A DNA stretch of 64,000 bases from Microbispora siamensis (GCF_016863095.1 NZ_BOOF01000009.1:1-64000), one strand, 5' to 3'; shown: positions 42,308 through 52,128, numbered from the stretch's first letter. Program-made: numbers and translations. The notes: generated by a model not told the origin, from the sequence alone.

Positions 42308-43846
42308 ATGTCACGCTCGCACTACGACGTCGTCATCGCCGGCGCCGGGCACAACGGCCTCGTCGCCGCGGCCTACCTTGCCAGGGCCGGGCGCAGCGTG
42401 CTGGTCCTGGAACGCCTCGGTCACGTGGGCGGCCTCGCCGTGTCGGCCCGCGCGTTCCCCGGCGTGGACGCGCGGCTGTCGCGCTACTCCTACCTGGTCA
42501 GCCTGCTGCCCACGAAGATCGTGAAAGACCTCGGGCTGCGTCTCGACCTGCGCCGCCGCCGCTTCGCCTCCTACACCCCGGCCGGCGACACCGGCCTGCT
42601 CGTGGACAACGAGGACGCCGCGCGCACCGCCGCCTCCTTCGAGGCGGTGACCGGGGGACGGCACGACCTGGCGGCCTGGGAGCGGTTCTACGGGATGACC
42701 GCCCACGTGGCCATGCGGGTCGCGCCGACGCTGCTCGAACCGCTGCGCGGCCGTACGGCCCTGCGGGAGGTCGTGGGGGACGACGAGGCGTGGCGCGACC
42801 TGTTCGAACGGCCCATCGGCGAGGTCGTGGACGAGCGGTTCGCCGACGACACGGTGCGCGGGGTCGTCCTCACCGACGCCCTGATCGGCACCTTCGCCGA
42901 TCCGGCCACCGACCTGCTGGCCAACCGGTGCTTCCTCTACCACGTCATCGGCGACGGCACGGGCGACTGGACCGTGCCGGTCGGCGGCATGGGCGCGGTG
43001 ACCACCGAGCTCGCCGAGGTCGCCCGGCGGCACGGCGCCGAGATCCGCACCGGGGCCGAGGTGCTGGCGATCGACCCCGGCACCGGGGAGGTCACGTTCG
43101 ACGACGGCGCGGAGCACGCGGTGACCGCGGGGAGGGTGCTGGCCAACCTGCCGCCCGCCGTGCTCGCCCGGCTGCTCGGGGAGACGCCCGAGCGGCCCGA
43201 GGGCGCCCAGCTGAAGATCAACATGGTGCTGTCGCGGCTGCCCCGGCTGCGCGACCCCGCGGTGGACCCCGCCGAGGCGTTCAGCGGCACCTTCCACATT
43301 AACGAGAGCCGCGACCAGCTCGCCGCGGCGTACGCGCAGGCCGCCGCCGGGAAGGTACCGGACCTGCCGCCCGCGGAGGTCTACTGTCACTCGCTCACCG
43401 ACCCCTCGATCCTCGGCCCGCAGCTGCGGGAGGCGGGGGCGCACACGATGACGCTGTTCGGCCTGCACATGCCGGCGCGCCTGTTCGCCGACCCGGCGGC
43501 CAAGCGGGAGGCGCTGGCCCGCACGCTCGCCTCGATCGACTCCGTGCTCGCCGAGCCCATCGAGGACTGCCTGCTGCGCGCACCCTCGGGCGAGCCCTGC
43601 CTGGAGGTCAAGACCCCGCTCGACCTGGAGCGGGACGCGGGCCTGCCCGGCGGCCACATCTTCCACCACGACCTGTCCTGGCCGTACGGCGAGGAGGGCG
43701 ACCACGGTGCTCGGCCTGCTCAATGGGGCGTGGAGACGGCGCACGAGCGGGTGCTGCTGTGCGGCGCGGGCGCCCGGCGCGGCGGCGGCGTCAGCGGCAT
43801 CCCCGGTCACAACGCCGCGATGGCGGTCTTAACGGAACCTTCATGA
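42308..43846 (+). CDS. Phytoene-dehydrogenase-like FAD oxidoreductase
   Basis: 512 residues. N-terminal FAD fold YDVVIAGAGHNGLVAAAYLA, then RAGRSVLVLERLGHVGGLAV as in the CrtI-like/FAD-dependent dehydrogenase group. The middle has VPVGGMGAVTTELAEVARRH, typical of carotenoid desaturase relatives. The C-terminal closing motif (VLLCGAGARRGGGVSGIPGH, NAAMAVL) binds FAD again. No carotenoid genes (crtB, crtE) are nearby, so it may serve another polyene or amine substrate; members of this subgroup (PYROXD2-like) are of unknown function. Its final codons overlap the probable promoter of the response regulator gene 14 bp downstream. Confidence 0.85.
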   Translation: MSRSHYDVVIAGAGHNGLVAAAYLARAGRSVLVLERLGHVGGLAVSARAFPGVDARLSRYSYLVSLLPTKIVKDLGLRLDLRRRRFASYTPAGDTGLLVDNEDAARTAASFEAVTGGRHDLAAWERFYGMTAHVAMRVAPTLLEPLRGRTALREVVGDDEAWRDLFERPIGEVVDERFADDTVRGVVLTDALIGTFADPATDLLANRCFLYHVIGDGTGDWTVPVGGMGAVTTELAEVARRHGAEIRTGAEVLAIDPGTGEVTFDDGAEHAVTAGRVLANLPPAVLARLLGETPERPEGAQLKINMVLSRLPRLRDPAVDPAEAFSGTFHINESRDQLAAAYAQAAAGKVPDLPPAEVYCHSLTDPSILGPQLREAGAHTMTLFGLHMPARLFADPAAKREALARTLASIDSVLAEPIEDCLLRAPSGEPCLEVKTPLDLERDAGLPGGHIFHHDLSWPYGEEGDHGARPAQWGVETAHERVLLCGAGARRGGGVSGIPGHNAAMAVLTEPS

Positions 43847-43860
43847 CGCTCGGGTAGCTT

Positions 43861-44586
43861 GTGCCGGTGCGTGAGGAATCGGCGAAACTGCTGGTAGTGG
43901 ACGACGAGCCCGCCCTCAGGGAGGCGCTGCGCAGCAGCCTGGAGTTCGAGGGCTACACGGTCGAGACCGCCGCCGACGGGCTGACCGCGCTCGACCTCCT
44001 CGACCGCGGGGCACAGAACGGGGGCGCGTACGACGCGGTGCTCCTCGACGTCATGATGCCCCGGCTCGACGGGCTGACCGCCTGCCGCCGGCTGCGCGCC
44101 TCGGGCAACCGGCTCCCCGTCCTCATGCTGACCGCGCGCGACGCCGTCGGCGACCGCGTCTCCGGCCTGGACGCCGGGGCGGACGACTACCTGGTGAAGC
44201 CGTTCGAACTCGACGAGCTGCTCGCCCGGGTGCGGGCGCTGCTGCGGCGCGGCGGGCAGTACGCGCAGAACGACAGCGGCGGCGACGTCCTCGCCTTCGG
44301 CGACCTGCGCATGGACACCGTGAGCTGGGAGGTCACCAGGGCAGGCCGCAGGCTCGATCTCACCCGCACCGAGCACCTGCTGCTCGAACTGTTCCTCACC
44401 CACCCCCGCCAGGTGCTCACCCGCGAGCAGATCCTGCGGGAGGTGTGGGGCTTCGACTTCGAGCCGTCGTCGAACTCCCTCGACGTGTACGTGATGTACC
44501 TGCGGCGCAAGACCGAGGCGGGCGGGCTGCCCCGCCTGATCCACACCGTGCGCGGCGTGGGCTACGTGCTCCGGTCGTCGCCGTGA
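43861..44586 (+). CDS. OmpR-family response regulator (MprA-like)
   Basis: 241 residues. Receiver domain with [20 protein letters not shown], phospho-acceptor Asp in [22 protein letters not shown] switch in [15 protein letters not shown], and Lys in [18 protein letters not shown]-terminal winged helix with [40 protein letters not shown], and [10 protein letters not shown]. Start GTG 43861 or GTG 43867. The kinase start overlaps its stop. TTAACGGAACCTTCA lies just upstream in the previous gene and may be its own binding site. Confidence 0.94.
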   Translation: MPVREESAKLLVVDDEPALREALRSSLEFEGYTVETAADGLTALDLLDRGAQNGGAYDAVLLDVMMPRLDGLTACRRLRASGNRLPVLMLTARDAVGDRVSGLDAGADDYLVKPFELDELLARVRALLRRGGQYAQNDSGGDVLAFGDLRMDTVSWEVTRAGRRLDLTRTEHLLLELFLTHPRQVLTREQILREVWGFDFEPSSNSLDVYVMYLRRKTEAGGLPRLIHTVRGVGYVLRSSP

Positions 44587-46016
44587 GACGGCGTTCGCTC
44601 CGGTCCCGGCTCACGCTGCTGATCGCGGCCGCGGTCGCCCTGGCCGTCGCGGTGGCGGCGGCGGTGTGCTGGCTGCTCGTCCGTGGCGAGATGCGCGGCC
44701 AGATCGTCGGCTCGATCACGCACCTGCAGCCACCGGCGCAGCAGGTCGGGTTCGCGCTGCGGGACTGCGCCGGTCAGGGACGCAGGGAGGGCCACCCGAG
44801 GCCCGACTGGGACCCCTCCGGGCGCAGCTGGCAGGTCGTCCTGGCGGACGGCTCGGTGTGCGTCGCGTCCGGTTCGGCGCAGGTGACGCCGACGGCGCGG
44901 GAGCGGGCGATGGCCGTCTCCGGCGGCACGCCCGTGCTGCGCGACGCGGTCACCACCGACGGCACCTCCGTGCTCGTCTACACCTTCAGGTACGAGCCGC
45001 GCCCCGGCGGCCCGCCCGGGGACGCCGCGCAGTTCGCGGAGCCGCCGCTGCCGCAGGGCCCGGTGACGGTCAGCGTGTTCCGCTCCACCGCGGAGATGGA
45101 CCAGACGCTCCGCATCCTCGCCCTCGTCTTCGGCTCGGTCTGCGTGCTCGGCGTGCTCGGGGCCGCCGTGGCCGGCCTCTGGCTGGCCCGTACGGCCCTG
45201 CGTCCGGTAGGGCGGCTGACCCGCGCGGTCGAGCACGTGGCCAGGACGGAGGACCTGAGCGTGACGATCCCGGTTGAGGGGGAGGACGAGATCGCCCGCC
45301 TCAGCCGGTCGTTCAACACGATGACCGCTGCCCTGTCCAGCTCGCAGGAACGCCAGCGGCGGCTCGTGGCTGACGCCGGGCACGAGCTGCGCACCCCGCT
45401 GACGAGCCTTCGCACCAACATCGACCTGCTGTTGCGCAGCGAGAACACCGGCCGGGCCATCGAGCCCTCGGCCAAGCGGCGGCTGCTGACGAACGTCAAG
45501 GAGCAGTTCGAGGAGATGTCGAGCCTCATCGGTGACCTGCTCGAACTGTCGAGGAACGCGGAGAGCGGCGAGCTGTCGTCCGACATCGACCTGCACGAGG
45601 TGGTGGCGTCGGCGGTCGAGCGGGCCAGGCGGCGCGGCCCCGGGCTGCGCTTCGACGTCGACCTGGAGCCGTGGCAGGTCCACGGGGACGCCCGGGGCCT
45701 GCAGCGGGCCGCGGTGAACGTGCTCGACAACGCCGTGAAGTTCAGCCCGCCCGGAGGCCTGGTGACCGTGCGGCTCAAGGGCGGCGTGCTGACCGTGCGC
45801 GACGAGGGTCCGGGCATTCCCGAGGACGAGCTGCCGCACGTCTTCGAGCGGTTCTGGCGCTCCCCGTCGGCGCGCAGCCTGCCCGGCTCGGGTCTCGGCC
45901 TGTCGATCGTGGCACAGGCCGTACGGGACGCCGGGGGACGGGTCGCGATCGAGAACGCGCCCGGAGGCGGCACACTCGCCACGGTCGAACTCCCCGGCGG
46001 CCCGCCGAGGGCCTGA
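44583..46016 (+). CDS. Sensor histidine kinase (MprB-like)
   Basis: 477 residues from GTG 44583, overlapping the regulator stop (GTGA). Membrane helix at about 8-33, extracytoplasmic domain about 34-175 with two cysteines (RDCAGQG and GSVCVAS), a second helix about 176-200, then HAMP ([19 protein letters not shown]). H-box [20 protein letters not shown] has the phosphorylated His. N-box [15 protein letters not shown]1 [20 protein letters not shown] and G2 [10 protein letters not shown] are complete. Likely senses an envelope condition. The glycosyltransferase genes downstream are candidate targets. Confidence 0.94.
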   Translation: MRRRSLRSRLTLLIAAAVALAVAVAAAVCWLLVRGEMRGQIVGSITHLQPPAQQVGFALRDCAGQGRREGHPRPDWDPSGRSWQVVLADGSVCVASGSAQVTPTARERAMAVSGGTPVLRDAVTTDGTSVLVYTFRYEPRPGGPPGDAAQFAEPPLPQGPVTVSVFRSTAEMDQTLRILALVFGSVCVLGVLGAAVAGLWLARTALRPVGRLTRAVEHVARTEDLSVTIPVEGEDEIARLSRSFNTMTAALSSSQERQRRLVADAGHELRTPLTSLRTNIDLLLRSENTGRAIEPSAKRRLLTNVKEQFEEMSSLIGDLLELSRNAESGELSSDIDLHEVVASAVERARRRGPGLRFDVDLEPWQVHGDARGLQRAAVNVLDNAVKFSPPGGLVTVRLKGGVLTVRDEGPGIPEDELPHVFERFWRSPSARSLPGSGLGLSIVAQAVRDAGGRVAIENAPGGGTLATVELPGGPPRA

Positions 46017-46240
46017 CCTGGCTCGGCTTCTGCCACCGGTGTCGCCGTGGCCGGGCCGGGCCCGGGGACCGACGTCAGGGCGCCTCCACGTGACGGGCCG
46101 GGCACGCCCGGGCGTCCCCGATTCGCCGGAATACGCAGGTGACGACCACTAGGGTGGCGGGGTGAACGCGACGGGAACGACGCATGACGAGATCCCGCTC
46201 GCTCAACCACATGCCGAGCCCGTCCGGGAGACGCGACAGG

Positions 46241-47125
46241 ATGACCAGCCCGAAGGCCACCGTCGACGTGGTGGTGCTCACCATGAACGACCGGCCCGAG
46301 CCGTTCGAACGGGCCATGGAATCCCTCCTGGCCCAGCGGGACGTCGACCTGCGCGTGGTCATCGTCGGCAACGGCGTACAGCCTGATCACGTGCCCGCCG
46401 GGGTCCGTACGGTGGTCCTGCCCGTCAACGAGGGCATCCCCGCCGGACGGAACGCCGGCGCCGACGCCCTCGCCGGGCCGGACGCCGGCGAGTTCGTCTT
46501 CTTCCTCGACAACGACGCCGTCCTGCCCGCCACCGACACCCTCGCCCGGCTCATCGCCGTCGCCCGCCGCCACCTCGGGGCGGCGTACATCCAGCCGCGC
46601 ATCGCCGATCCCGGCACCGGGGTCACGCTGCGCCGCTGGGTGCCCCGCCTGCGCGCCGGCACGGCCACCCGGCCGGGCACCATCACCGTCATGGCCGAAG
46701 GCGTCGTCCTCATCCGCCGCGCCGACTACGAGCAGGCCGGCGGATGGCCGGGACACTTCTTCCTCTTCCACGAGGGCGTCGACCTGAGCTGGCGGCTGTG
46801 GGACCTCGGGCGCACCGGCCACTACGCGCCGGACGTCGTCATCCACCACCCCGCGACGAACCCCGCCAGGCACGCCCCCTTCTACCGCCTCGTCGCGCGC
46901 AACCGGGTGTGGCTCGCCTACCGCCGGCTCCCCGCCCCGCTCATCCCCGTCTACCTGGCCGTCTGGACCGTGGTCAGCATCGCCAGGATCCGCTCCCGCG
47001 CGAACCTTGCCGTCTGGTTCCGGGGGCTGCGCGAGGGCCTGAAGGGCGGGCACGGGCAGCGCAGCCCCATGTCCTGGGCCACGGTGGCGCGGCTCACCCG
47101 CGCGGGCCGTCCTCCGATCGTCTGA
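46241..47125 (+). CDS. Family 2 glycosyltransferase
   Basis: About 294 residues from ATG 46241; ATG 46184 would add 19 basic residues. GT-A fold: ATVDVVVLTMNDRPEPFERA, MESLLAQRDVDLRVVIVGNG, GIPAGRNAGADALAGPDAGE, and the nucleotide-sugar/metal DxD-like FVFFLDNDAVLPATDTL. HFFLFHEGVDLSWRLWDLGR is the acceptor-side motif of rhamnosyl/galactofuranosyl-type enzymes. A hydrophobic C-terminal segment (LIPVYLAVWTVVSIARI) may touch the membrane. Probably adds sugars to an envelope glycan; donor unknown. 224 bp separate it from the kinase. Confidence 0.85.
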   Translation: MTSPKATVDVVVLTMNDRPEPFERAMESLLAQRDVDLRVVIVGNGVQPDHVPAGVRTVVLPVNEGIPAGRNAGADALAGPDAGEFVFFLDNDAVLPATDTLARLIAVARRHLGAAYIQPRIADPGTGVTLRRWVPRLRAGTATRPGTITVMAEGVVLIRRADYEQAGGWPGHFFLFHEGVDLSWRLWDLGRTGHYAPDVVIHHPATNPARHAPFYRLVARNRVWLAYRRLPAPLIPVYLAVWTVVSIARIRSRANLAVWFRGLREGLKGGHGQRSPMSWATVARLTRAGRPPIV

Positions 47126-47197
47126 CCGGCGATCCGGATCCGTGGGGGGCCGCGCCGGGCATCGGCCGGGCGCCGGCCCGGCCGTGGAGCGCGCGCG

Positions 47198-48316
47198 TTA
47201 TCGCTGCGGAGGGCAGAGTGCCGAGGTCAGCAGGGCCATGGCCGCTCGCTTCCGATCGTCGGAGTACGGGGTCATCGACAGTGCGAGCTGGCGCGTGCCG
47301 TCGGGGGAACTGAACGCCACCGTCGAATAGCCGTTCGTGCCACCGCCGTGGCCGTACGCGACGCCGCAGGGCAGAGAGGCCACCTCGAGTCCCAGCCCGT
47401 ACTCCATGGCGCCGCCAGGATCCTTCATCTCCTTCAGCAGAGCGGGCCCGAGCAACTCGCCGCCCAGCAGGGCGCGGTAGAACCGGTTGAGGTCCGCGGT
47501 GGTGGAGATGATCGAACCGGCCGCGCCGGCCACCGTCGCGTTGAATCGCGTGACGTCGACGGGGACGACCTCGCCGCCCTCGACGACCCGCACATAGGCG
47601 TGCGGGTGCGCGCCCGGCACCTCGGGGGACGTGCCGGGCAGAAGGGTGTGCCCGAGTCCCAGCGGCCGCAGGATCCGCTCCCGGATCTCGCTCGCGTACG
47701 GCCTGCCGGTGACCCGCTCGATCAGCATGCCGAGCACGATGTAGTTCGTGTTGGAGTAGCCGAACCTGGTTCCCGCAGGGAACTCGTGCGGGTGTTCCTC
47801 CGCCCGTTCCACCAGCTCCCTGGCGGTCCAGGTGCGGTAGCGGTCCTTGAGGACGCCGTCCTCGTCGAACAGGCCGGTCGCGTACTCCGGAATGCCGCTC
47901 GTGTGCTGGAGGAGGTTCCTGACCGTGATCGTGCCGCCCTGGCCGACGAGTCCCGGCAGCCACTGCTCCACGCTGTCGGACAGCTCCAGCTTCCCTTCTC
48001 CCACGAGCTGGAGCACCACGGTGGCAGTGAACGACTTGGTCACGCTTCCCGCACGGAAGCGGCCGTCCGCCCTGGCCGGCTGGGGGCGGTCGATCCTCGC
48101 CCTGCCTGAGGCTCCCCGCCAGGTGGTGCTCCCGTCGCGGACCTCGGCGATCGCGGCGACCGCTCCCCCGGCCACGATCCGGTCCAGCAGTTTCTGCAGG
48201 CCCGGCCGGCTGTTATGACGCGGCTCGACGGCCGCGACGGCGGGCGCGGCGAGCGCCGCCGGCATCGAGACGATCATGCACAGGGCGACGGCGGTGTGGA
48301 TGTGTCGTGGTTTCAC
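47198..48316 (-). CDS. Secreted serine hydrolase, beta-lactamase/D-Ala-D-Ala carboxypeptidase family
   Basis: 372 residues from GTG 48316, with AAGGAG 4 bases upstream. Signal peptide (VKPRHIHTAVALCMIVSMPA, cleavage near AVAAV). Penicillin-binding fold with the three catalytic elements: SxxK in RAGSVTKSFTATV, YxN in FGYSNTNYIVLG, and HGG in YGHGGGTNGYS. LLQHTSGIPEY is also characteristic of class C/DD-peptidase relatives. Closest in type to Streptomyces R61 D-alanyl-D-alanine carboxypeptidase. May trim peptidoglycan or hydrolyse an ester; not necessarily a beta-lactamase. Confidence 0.9.
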   Translation of the reverse strand: MKPRHIHTAVALCMIVSMPAALAAPAVAAVEPRHNSRPGLQKLLDRIVAGGAVAAIAEVRDGSTTWRGASGRARIDRPQPARADGRFRAGSVTKSFTATVVLQLVGEGKLELSDSVEQWLPGLVGQGGTITVRNLLQHTSGIPEYATGLFDEDGVLKDRYRTWTARELVERAEEHPHEFPAGTRFGYSNTNYIVLGMLIERVTGRPYASEIRERILRPLGLGHTLLPGTSPEVPGAHPHAYVRVVEGGEVVPVDVTRFNATVAGAAGSIISTTADLNRFYRALLGGELLGPALLKEMKDPGGAMEYGLGLEVASLPCGVAYGHGGGTNGYSTVAFSSPDGTRQLALSMTPYSDDRKRAAMALLTSALCPPQR

Positions 48317-48798
48317 GTTGCTCCTTCGATCCGCGGAGTCCGGGCTCCCGGTTCCGTGGCACCACGATCGGACGTACGAGGGAGCCCCGGCATCAGAGGG
48401 ATCACCCACGAAACCCTGGTCACGGCCCGGGCGGTCTCCTCCGCGAGCAGGAGGCACCTCCGGCCGATGGAGCGAGGGTGCCACGGCCGATCGGAGGAGG
48501 TGCCGTCGCCGTCCGGGCGGCGGCACGGCAGGGCTCCGGCCGAAGCCCGCGCCCGTGTGGCGGCAACCCGGGCGGCTGGGAGGAGCGCCCGGTCGAGAGC
48601 GCCCCGCCGCGCCAGGCTGCCGTGGGCGCAATTCATGCGGGGTTAAGGAACGCCTCAGGGCCGTCCCATGCCCGCCCGCGAGCGTGGGCCCATGAGCGAG
48701 CGAAGCGAGCGACTCAATAGGCGCAGCGCGATTTGCGCCGGCGTCGTCGGCGCGCCTCCGGCGCGACGCCACTCCGAGCCGTCGGGCGAGGAGGCGGC
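48317..48798. other. 482-bp divergent intergenic region with repeats
   Basis: Promoter space for the serine hydrolase (minus) and the GT2-GtrA operon (plus). Several open frames cross it, but none has a start context or family look. It holds GGTTAAGGAACGCCTCAG at 48641-48658 (similar to the element before the response regulator), the GAGCGAGCGAAGCGAGCGAC repeat at 48694-48713, and a strong hairpin from GGCGTCG to CGACGCC at about 48741-48771. Confidence 0.55.
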
Positions 48799-49971
48799 AT
48801 GAGCATGACGATGGTTTCCGGGCCGGCGGCGGGGGCGTCCAGCAGGACCCGCCTGGTCGAGGTTGTCGTTCCCGTGTACAACGAGGAGCGGGTCCTGGCC
48901 GCGAGCGTGGGGCGGCTGCACGCCTACCTGAGCGGCGACTTCCCGTACGGCTTCCGCGTGACGATCGCCGACAACGCGAGCACGGACGGCACGTGGACGA
49001 TCGCCCAGCGGCTGGCCCGGGAGCTGCCGGGGGTGCGGGCCGTCCACCTCGACCAGAAGGGCCGGGGCCGGGCGCTGCGGCGGGTGTGGGAGTCCAGCGA
49101 CGCCGACGTGGTCGGCTACATGGACGTGGACCTGTCGACCGACCTGGACGCGTTCCTCCCGCTGATCGCGCCGCTGATGACCGGCCACAGCGACCTGGCG
49201 ATCGGGACCCGTCTGTCCCCGTGGTCCAACGTGGTGCGCGGCCCGAAGCGCGAGATCATCTCCAGGTCGTACAACCTGCTGCTGCGCTCGCTCATGGGGG
49301 CGCGCTTCTCCGACGCGCAGTGCGGGTTCAAGGCGGCCCGCACCGAGGTCGTGCAGGCCCTGCTGCCCGCCGTGCAGGACGAGGCGTGGTTCTTCGACAC
49401 CGAGTTGCTGCTGCTGGCCGAGCAGCACGGGCTGCGCATCCACGAGGTGCCGGTCGATTGGGTGGACGACCCCGACAGCCGGGTGGACATCGTCAGGACG
49501 GCCGTGGACGACCTCAGGGGCATGTGGCGGGTCGCCCGGGGGAGCCTCGCGGCCCCCGCCCCGCCGCCGTCCCGGACGTCGGTGCGCACGCAGATCCCCA
49601 CGTTCGCGGTGATCGGGGCGATCAGCACCGTGGCGCACCTGGCGCTGTTCTGGCTGCTGCGCTCGGTGCTGCCGCCCGTGGCGGCCAACGCCATCGCGTT
49701 GTTCGTCACCGCCGTCGCCAACACCGCGGCCAACCGCCGCTTCACCTTCGGCGTACGGGGCCGGGCCGGGGCCCTGCGGCATCACCTCGGCGGGCTCGTC
49801 GCGTTCGTCGCGGGCCTCGCGCTGACCAGCGGCGGCCTGGCCGCGCTGCCCGGCGGCGCGTCACGGGCGGCCGAGCTGGCCGCCGTCATCGTGGCGAACG
49901 GCCTCGCCACCCTGCTGCGCTTCCTGCTCCTGCGATCCTGGGTCTTCGCACCCCGGAAGGACTCCCGATGA
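48799..49971 (+). CDS. Bifunctional family 2 glycosyltransferase/GtrA-like membrane protein
   Basis: 390 residues. Residues about 18-250 form a GT-A domain of the dolichol/polyprenyl-phosphate sugar synthase type: VVVPVYNEERVLAASVGRLH, TIADNASTDGTW, DVVGYMDVDLSTDLDAFLPL, with QCGFKAARTEVVQALLP. Residues about 265-385 contain four membrane helices of the GtrA family (FAVIGAISTVAHLALFWLLR, NTAANRRFTFGVRGR, LLLRSWVF). The pair would make and flip a polyprenyl-phosphate sugar for the GT39 enzyme encoded next. ATG 48799 lies behind GAGGAGGC. Overlaps the next gene by ATGA. Confidence 0.92.
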   Translation: MSMTMVSGPAAGASSRTRLVEVVVPVYNEERVLAASVGRLHAYLSGDFPYGFRVTIADNASTDGTWTIAQRLARELPGVRAVHLDQKGRGRALRRVWESSDADVVGYMDVDLSTDLDAFLPLIAPLMTGHSDLAIGTRLSPWSNVVRGPKREIISRSYNLLLRSLMGARFSDAQCGFKAARTEVVQALLPAVQDEAWFFDTELLLLAEQHGLRIHEVPVDWVDDPDSRVDIVRTAVDDLRGMWRVARGSLAAPAPPPSRTSVRTQIPTFAVIGAISTVAHLALFWLLRSVLPPVAANAIALFVTAVANTAANRRFTFGVRGRAGALRHHLGGLVAFVAGLALTSGGLAALPGGASRAAELAAVIVANGLATLLRFLLLRSWVFAPRKDSR

Positions 49972-52061
49972 CCCTCCTCGCCTCCGTGACCCCGATAAGC
50001 CACCGGGGCCCGGCGGACAGGGTGACCCCGCTCCTGCGCTGGGGGAAGTGGGCCGTCCTCGTCCTGGCCGCCGTGCTCTACACGTGGGCGCTCGGCCGCA
50101 ACGGGTACGCCAACGACTACTACGCCGCCGCGATCTACTCCGGCACGAAGAGTTGGAAGGCGTTCTTCTTCGGCGCGCTGGACGCCGGGTCGTACATCAC
50201 GGTCGACAAGCCGCCCTTCGCGCTGTGGGTGATGGGCCTGCCGGCCCGGATCTTCGGGTTCGGCACGTGGAGCATGCTGCTGCCGCAGGCGGCTGCCGGG
50301 GTGGCGTCGGTCGCCCTGGTCCACTCCGCCGTACGGCGGGCGCTGCGCGGGCTCGGCGCACGTGCGGCCGGGGCCGCGGCCCTGCTGGCGGCGCTCGTCA
50401 TGACGCTGACCCCCATCACCGTGGCCATCAACAGGGACAACAACCCGGACACCGTCCTGGTGCTGCTGCTGGTCGCGGCCGGATGGTGCTGCCTGGAGGC
50501 GATCCGCACCGGGCGCCTGCGCACGCTGCTGGTCACCGCCGTGCTGGTGGGCCTCGCCTTCAACACCAAGATGCTCCAGGCGTACCTCGTGCTGCCGGCG
50601 TTCGCGCTGACCTACCTCTACGCCGCGCCGGGGACGTTCGTACGCCGGATCGGGCGCCTCCTGGCCGCCGGGGCGGTCCTCGTGGTCACCAGCGGATGGT
50701 GGATGGTCGTGGTCGACCGGTGGCCCGCGTCCGCGCGGCCGTACATCGGCGGCAGCACGGACAACACCGTCTGGGACCTGGTGATCGGGTACAACGGCCT
50801 GGGCCGGATCTTCGGCGGCGAGGGCAACGGCGGCGGCCCGGGAAGACTTCCCGCCGATGTCCCTGAAGGCGTGACGCGGGCCTTCGGCGGCGGCCCGGGT
50901 GGTGGCGCCGGCGGCGGCTTCGGCGGGGCCTCGGGCGCGGGCAGGCTGTTCAACGATGTCATGGCGGGACAGATCTCCTGGCTGCTCCCGTTCGCCGCCG
51001 TGGCGCTCGTCTGCGGCCTCGTCCTGGTCGCCAGGCCGGGCCCCGGGCCGTCGAAGGGCACGGGGATGGACGCGGTGCGCGCGTCGCTGCTGCTGTGGGG
51101 CGGCTGGCTCGTCGTCCACTACGCCGTCTTCAGCTTCTCCAGCGGCACCTTCCACCCGTACTACACGACCGCGATGGCTCCCGCGGTCGCCGCGCTGACC
51201 GGCATCGGCGGCGTGCTGATGTGGCGGGCGGCACGCGCCTCGGCCGTCTGGCGGCTGATCCTGGCCGCCGCGGTCGCCGTGACCGGGGCCTGGTCGTTCG
51301 TCGTGCTGCGCCGTACGCCGGAGTTCGTTCCGTGGCTCGCCTGGGCCGTCGTGGCCGGCACGGCGGTCGCGGTGCTCGCCCTGGTGGTCCATCGCCGTGG
51401 CGGCGCGGCGCGCGCCGCCACGGCGATCACGGTGGTGGCGCTGGCCGCGGCGGTCGCGGCCGGGCTGGCCGGTCCGGCCGCGTACGCGGTGACGCCGCTG
51501 GGCGCGGCGGTGAACGGCAGCAACCCCACGGCGGGGCCTTCGCAGGGCATGGGAGGACCCTTCGGCCGCGCCGGCTTCGGCGGCCCCGGCGGCCCCGGCG
51601 GAGTGGGCGGCATGAACCCGCCGGCGGGGAAGGACGGGACCGCGCAGGACGGGACCGCGCAGGAGGGGAACCGGCAGGGCGGACGCGGCATGCGCGGTCC
51701 CGGCGGCCAGGTGGACGCGGCGATGGCGGCGTACCTGAAGCGGAACAAGGGGAGCGCCACCTGGCTGGTGGCGGTGGACAGCGCGCAGAGCGCGTCGTCG
51801 CTGATCCTGTCCACCGGCGAGCCGGTCATCGCGATGGGCGGGTTCACCGGGTCCGACCCGGCGATGACGGTCGAGAAGCTGCAGCGGTACGTGGCCGAGG
51901 GGAAGCTCGCGTACATCCTGACCGGCGACGGCGGCTTCGGGCCCTCTCGCGGCGCGAGCTCGGAGGTCACCGCATGGGTGAAGGCGCACGGCACGCAGGT
52001 CCAGGCCACGGAATACGGGGGCACGGACGGTAGCGGCTCCTCGCTCTACAAGCTGGGCTGA
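49968..52061 (+). CDS. Family 39 (ArnT-like) membrane glycosyltransferase
   Basis: 697 residues. Multi-pass GT-C enzyme that moves a sugar from a polyprenyl-phosphate donor to an extracytoplasmic acceptor. The first outer loop has NGYANDYYAAAIYSGTKSWK and the catalytic-type acidic DAGSYITVDKPPFALWVMG. About ten further membrane helices follow. Two long Gly-rich segments stand out: one at about 285-325 between helices (GGGPGGGAGGGFGGASGAG) and one at about 520-580 (RAGFGGPGGPGGVGGMNPPA), after which a soluble C-terminal domain of about 120 residues (VDAAMAAYLKRNKGSATWLV) ends the protein. Coupled to the GT2-GtrA gene. Confidence 0.92.
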   Translation: MTLLASVTPISHRGPADRVTPLLRWGKWAVLVLAAVLYTWALGRNGYANDYYAAAIYSGTKSWKAFFFGALDAGSYITVDKPPFALWVMGLPARIFGFGTWSMLLPQAAAGVASVALVHSAVRRALRGLGARAAGAAALLAALVMTLTPITVAINRDNNPDTVLVLLLVAAGWCCLEAIRTGRLRTLLVTAVLVGLAFNTKMLQAYLVLPAFALTYLYAAPGTFVRRIGRLLAAGAVLVVTSGWWMVVVDRWPASARPYIGGSTDNTVWDLVIGYNGLGRIFGGEGNGGGPGRLPADVPEGVTRAFGGGPGGGAGGGFGGASGAGRLFNDVMAGQISWLLPFAAVALVCGLVLVARPGPGPSKGTGMDAVRASLLLWGGWLVVHYAVFSFSSGTFHPYYTTAMAPAVAALTGIGGVLMWRAARASAVWRLILAAAVAVTGAWSFVVLRRTPEFVPWLAWAVVAGTAVAVLALVVHRRGGAARAATAITVVALAAAVAAGLAGPAAYAVTPLGAAVNGSNPTAGPSQGMGGPFGRAGFGGPGGPGGVGGMNPPAGKDGTAQDGTAQEGNRQGGRGMRGPGGQVDAAMAAYLKRNKGSATWLVAVDSAQSASSLILSTGEPVIAMGGFTGSDPAMTVEKLQRYVAEGKLAYILTGDGGFGPSRGASSEVTAWVKAHGTQVQATEYGGTDGSGSSLYKLG

Positions 52062-52128
52062 CGGCGTTCGGCCGCCTCCTCAGCGGGTACGTGATGGGCC
52101 TTCCGAGCCGACCGACGAAAGGACTCCT

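Noticed and set aside
42308-43846. Carotenoid biosynthesis gene (crtI)
   Set aside because: Fold and motifs fit, but no crtB, crtE or crtY is near; a general phytoene-dehydrogenase-like call is safer.
46184-46240. ATG 46184 as glycosyltransferase start
   Set aside because: It adds a basic, polar segment without family similarity; ATG 46241 places the conserved first strand at the usual position. Not excluded.
48313-48636. Minus-strand ORF of 107 residues upstream of the serine hydrolase
   Set aside because: Arg/Ala-rich composition, no start context, no family look; treated as intergenic.
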